Origin: CAVXAE01 sp044225565
Lineage (GTDB): Bacteria; Pseudomonadota; Gammaproteobacteria; Steroidobacterales; Steroidobacteraceae
Direction of reading: 5' to 3'
Assembly: GCA_044225565.1 (NCBI GenBank)
Contig: JBGAIL010000226.1
Coordinates: 1 to 7,318, forward strand
Length of the DNA: 7,318 nucleotides
The notes under the pieces are model-generated. The model was not told the DNA's origin. It made no database searches and saw only the letters and a program-made list of their open reading frames with translations. How positions within the stretch are numbered: the stretch's first letter is position 1; every line of letters starts with the position of its first letter. A program made the translations under genes and the position numbers. Positions 6,395-7,318 of this stretch are shown one piece after another.

Positions 6395-6621
6395 TCAAAC
6401 GAGAATACCCAGTACGTTCGCGCGCTAGGCAGTTGGCTTTGCCACTCGTATGACCTGAGTAACCTCTGCCACCTCAAGTTCACGACCGAGTGCCGGATTT
6501 GCAGGAGCCAAGCCCTTTGGCACGCTGGCAAGTTAGCAGCCCACGCGTCAAATCCCGCACCGATTCAATCACAATAATAGAACAGCACCGTGCGCCGAAA
6601 TGCACAGAATGCGTCTCCTTT

Positions 6622-6666
6622 AGGCGACTTTGAGGCGATGAAAACGCCGAGTCGCCTCGAGGCGAC
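6622..6666. repeat. Cluster of GGCGAC-type half-sites including a 16-base perfect palindrome
   Basis: GGCGAC or its one-base variant GGCGAT occurs at 6623, 6634 and 6661, and its reverse complement GTCGCC at 6651. The last two form the perfect palindrome GTCGCCTCGAGGCGAC (6651-6666). AGGCGAC (6622-6628) can also pair with GTCGCCT (6651-6657), with GGCG/CGCC nested inside, giving an alternative stem-loop. The start-to-start spacings of 11, 17 and 10 bases are near one helical turn for two of the three steps, which fits a multi-site operator. A structured RNA or the remnant of a small dispersed repeat is also possible. Confidence 0.5.
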
Positions 6667-6791
6667 AGGGACGGCGCGCGATCAGGTCAACCACCCGGGC
6701 TTCCCGAAAGCGGGACCGGGAGCTGCAGGCAGACGATCGCGGACTGCCGCGCGAAGTGAGGGCGGCGACAGAACCGCGCCCCGGAAAGGCT

Positions 6792-6820
6792 TATCATGCG
6801 CCCGCGACTTGAACGGGCGC
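6792..6820 (+). promoter_or_regulatory. Candidate -10 box and leader hairpin before the deacetylase gene
   Basis: TATCAT at 6792-6797 matches five of six bases of a sigma70 -10 box, but no good -35 box lies 16-18 bases upstream. Immediately after it GCGCCCG (6798-6804) faces CGGGCGC (6814-6820), a perfect 7-base stem with a 9-base loop, 24 bases before ATG 6845. If transcription starts here the hairpin would lie at the 5' end of the message. Confidence 0.3.
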
Positions 6821-6844
6821 GCCCGATTTCGAACCGAACAGGCC

Positions 6845-7318
6845 ATGGCACTCGAAAGCACCTTAGCAGCGGCAAAAGGATTGATCCGGTCGGGGGCATC
6901 GCTCGCCTACTACGCCACGGGGCATCACAAGCGGGCCAATCTCGGGCAGTTCGTCATCCTGATGTATCACAGGGTGCTGCGGGACGACGACCCGTACATT
7001 CCATACATCCAGCCGGGCATGTATGTCCGCGAGTCCTCGTTCGCGAAGCAACTGGAGTTCCTCACCGACAATTACCAGGTCGTCTCCCTGCAGGAGATGC
7101 TCGATCTCATCGGAGCGCGCCAGGTGTCGAAACACCGGCAGTACTGCGTCGTCACCTTCGACGACGGCTGGCTGGACAACTATCAGCACGCCTTCCCGCT
7201 GCTGAAGAGATTCTCGGTGCCGGCCACCATCTTCCTCACCGCATCGTTCGTCGGAACGCACCGATTCTTCTGGCACGAGAAGATCTCGAGGCTCTTCTAC
7301 CTCGCCCGGAGCGAATCC
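6845..7318 (+). CDS. NodB-type polysaccharide deacetylase (CE4), 3'-truncated by the window edge
   Basis: The frame is open from ATG 6845 to the last base, giving 158 residues of a carbohydrate esterase 4 protein. CE4 enzymes remove N- or O-acetyl groups from polysaccharides using a metal-dependent Asp/His site. The visible part has V-I-L-M-Y-H-R-V (37-44), which opens this domain in many EPS-linked deacetylases. NodB motif 1, T-F-D-D-G (104-108), follows: Asp106 is the expected catalytic base and Asp107 the first metal ligand. Then comes A-T-I-F-L-T at about 127-132. Motif 2 (H-x3-5-H) and later motifs lie beyond the window, so activity cannot be judged. No signal peptide is evident in the first 35 residues, so it may be cytoplasmic or membrane-associated. 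The ribosome site is weak (AGG close to the start). A TTG at 6809 is in frame but falls inside the leader hairpin and is less likely. The gene is divergent from the lyase-like gene. Confidence 0.88.
   Translation, partial: MALESTLAAAKGLIRSGASLAYYATGHHKRANLGQFVILMYHRVLRDDDPYIPYIQPGMYVRESSFAKQLEFLTDNYQVVSLQEMLDLIGARQVSKHRQYCVVTFDDGWLDNYQHAFPLLKRFSVPATIFLTASFVGTHRFFWHEKISRLFYLARSES

Larger units (their letters stand above)
6395..6844. other. Divergent intergenic region with repeats and candidate control sites
   Basis: About 450 bases between two genes read in opposite directions. No convincing gene is present: the short open frames here lack ribosome sites, and two run antisense into the neighbouring genes. 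The part at 6391-6600 looks less GC-rich than the genes, with an A/T-rich patch at 6565-6582. A short inverted repeat GCCAA/TTGGC occurs at 6508-6522. A repeat cluster lies at 6622-6666, and a hairpin of CCCGG/CCGGG enclosing CCCG/CGGG at 6694-6720. The last 50 bases hold a -10-like box and a leader hairpin. The region presumably carries promoters for both flanking genes, but I could not find a clear -35/-10 pair for the minus-strand gene. Confidence 0.5.

Noticed and set aside
6430..6450. Sigma54-like TGGCA/TGCC pair on the minus strand upstream of the secreted protein.
   Set aside because: The GG to GC spacing is 11 rather than the required 10 bases.
6521..6541. Sigma54-like site on the plus strand (TTGGCACG at 6518-6525, and TGGCA with a GC 10 bases after GG at 6526-6540), of interest because some EPS loci use sigma54.
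   Set aside because: The first has a perfect -24 half but no GC at the -12 position; the second has the right spacing but a poor -12 element (CAGC), and it lies nearly 300 bases from the deacetylase start.
6299..6577. Possible 92-residue plus-strand Cys-containing small protein.
   Set aside because: Its first 80 bases are antisense to the signal peptide of the real gene, no ribosome site precedes it, and it resembles no known family.

Overview
The window looks like part of an exopolysaccharide (EPS) or surface-polysaccharide biosynthesis locus from a high-GC Gram-negative bacterium. Gene content and codon use fit a beta- or gammaproteobacterium, but no ribosomal or other taxonomic marker is present, so this is inference. 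Seven protein-coding genes can be supported: six are intact or run off an edge, and one is broken by frameshifts. All have polysaccharide-type functions. No tRNA, rRNA, CRISPR array, insertion sequence or phage gene was seen.

Layout. Positions 1-1864 (+ strand) hold a tight three-gene run: the C-terminal part of an SGNH/GDSL-type hydrolase, then two different left-handed beta-helix (hexapeptide-repeat) acyltransferases. The genes are separated by 1 base and by a 4-base ATGA overlap. This run meets a minus-strand group head-on at 1865-1899, where a GC-rich hairpin sits. The minus-strand group, in transcription order, is a membrane family-2 glycosyltransferase (5336 to 4194), a DegT/DnrJ-type PLP aminotransferase (4189 to 3059) and a GT4 glycosyltransferase (about 3035 to 1900). 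The GT4 reading frame is broken twice within about 50 bases near its N-terminus. Upstream of this group on the same strand, across a 178-base gap rich in hairpins, lies a gene for a secreted protein with a probable jelly-roll, polysaccharide-lyase-like fold (6381 to 5515). A divergent intergenic region of 463 bases follows (6382-6844), with clustered inverted repeats. The window ends inside a plus-strand NodB-type polysaccharide deacetylase (6845 onward).

How the genes may work together (inference from families). The two glycosyltransferases would add sugars to a lipid-linked or nascent chain. The aminotransferase would make, or be descended from an enzyme that makes, an amino-sugar nucleotide. 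The acyltransferases and SGNH protein would add or remove O-acyl groups. The NodB protein would remove N-acetyl groups, and the secreted lyase-like protein would bind or trim the polymer outside the cytoplasm. I found no wholly new type of system. The points most worth a second look are the double frameshift in the GT4 gene, the repeat cluster at 6622-6666, and the paired acyltransferases that lack a catalytic His of classical serine acetyltransferases.
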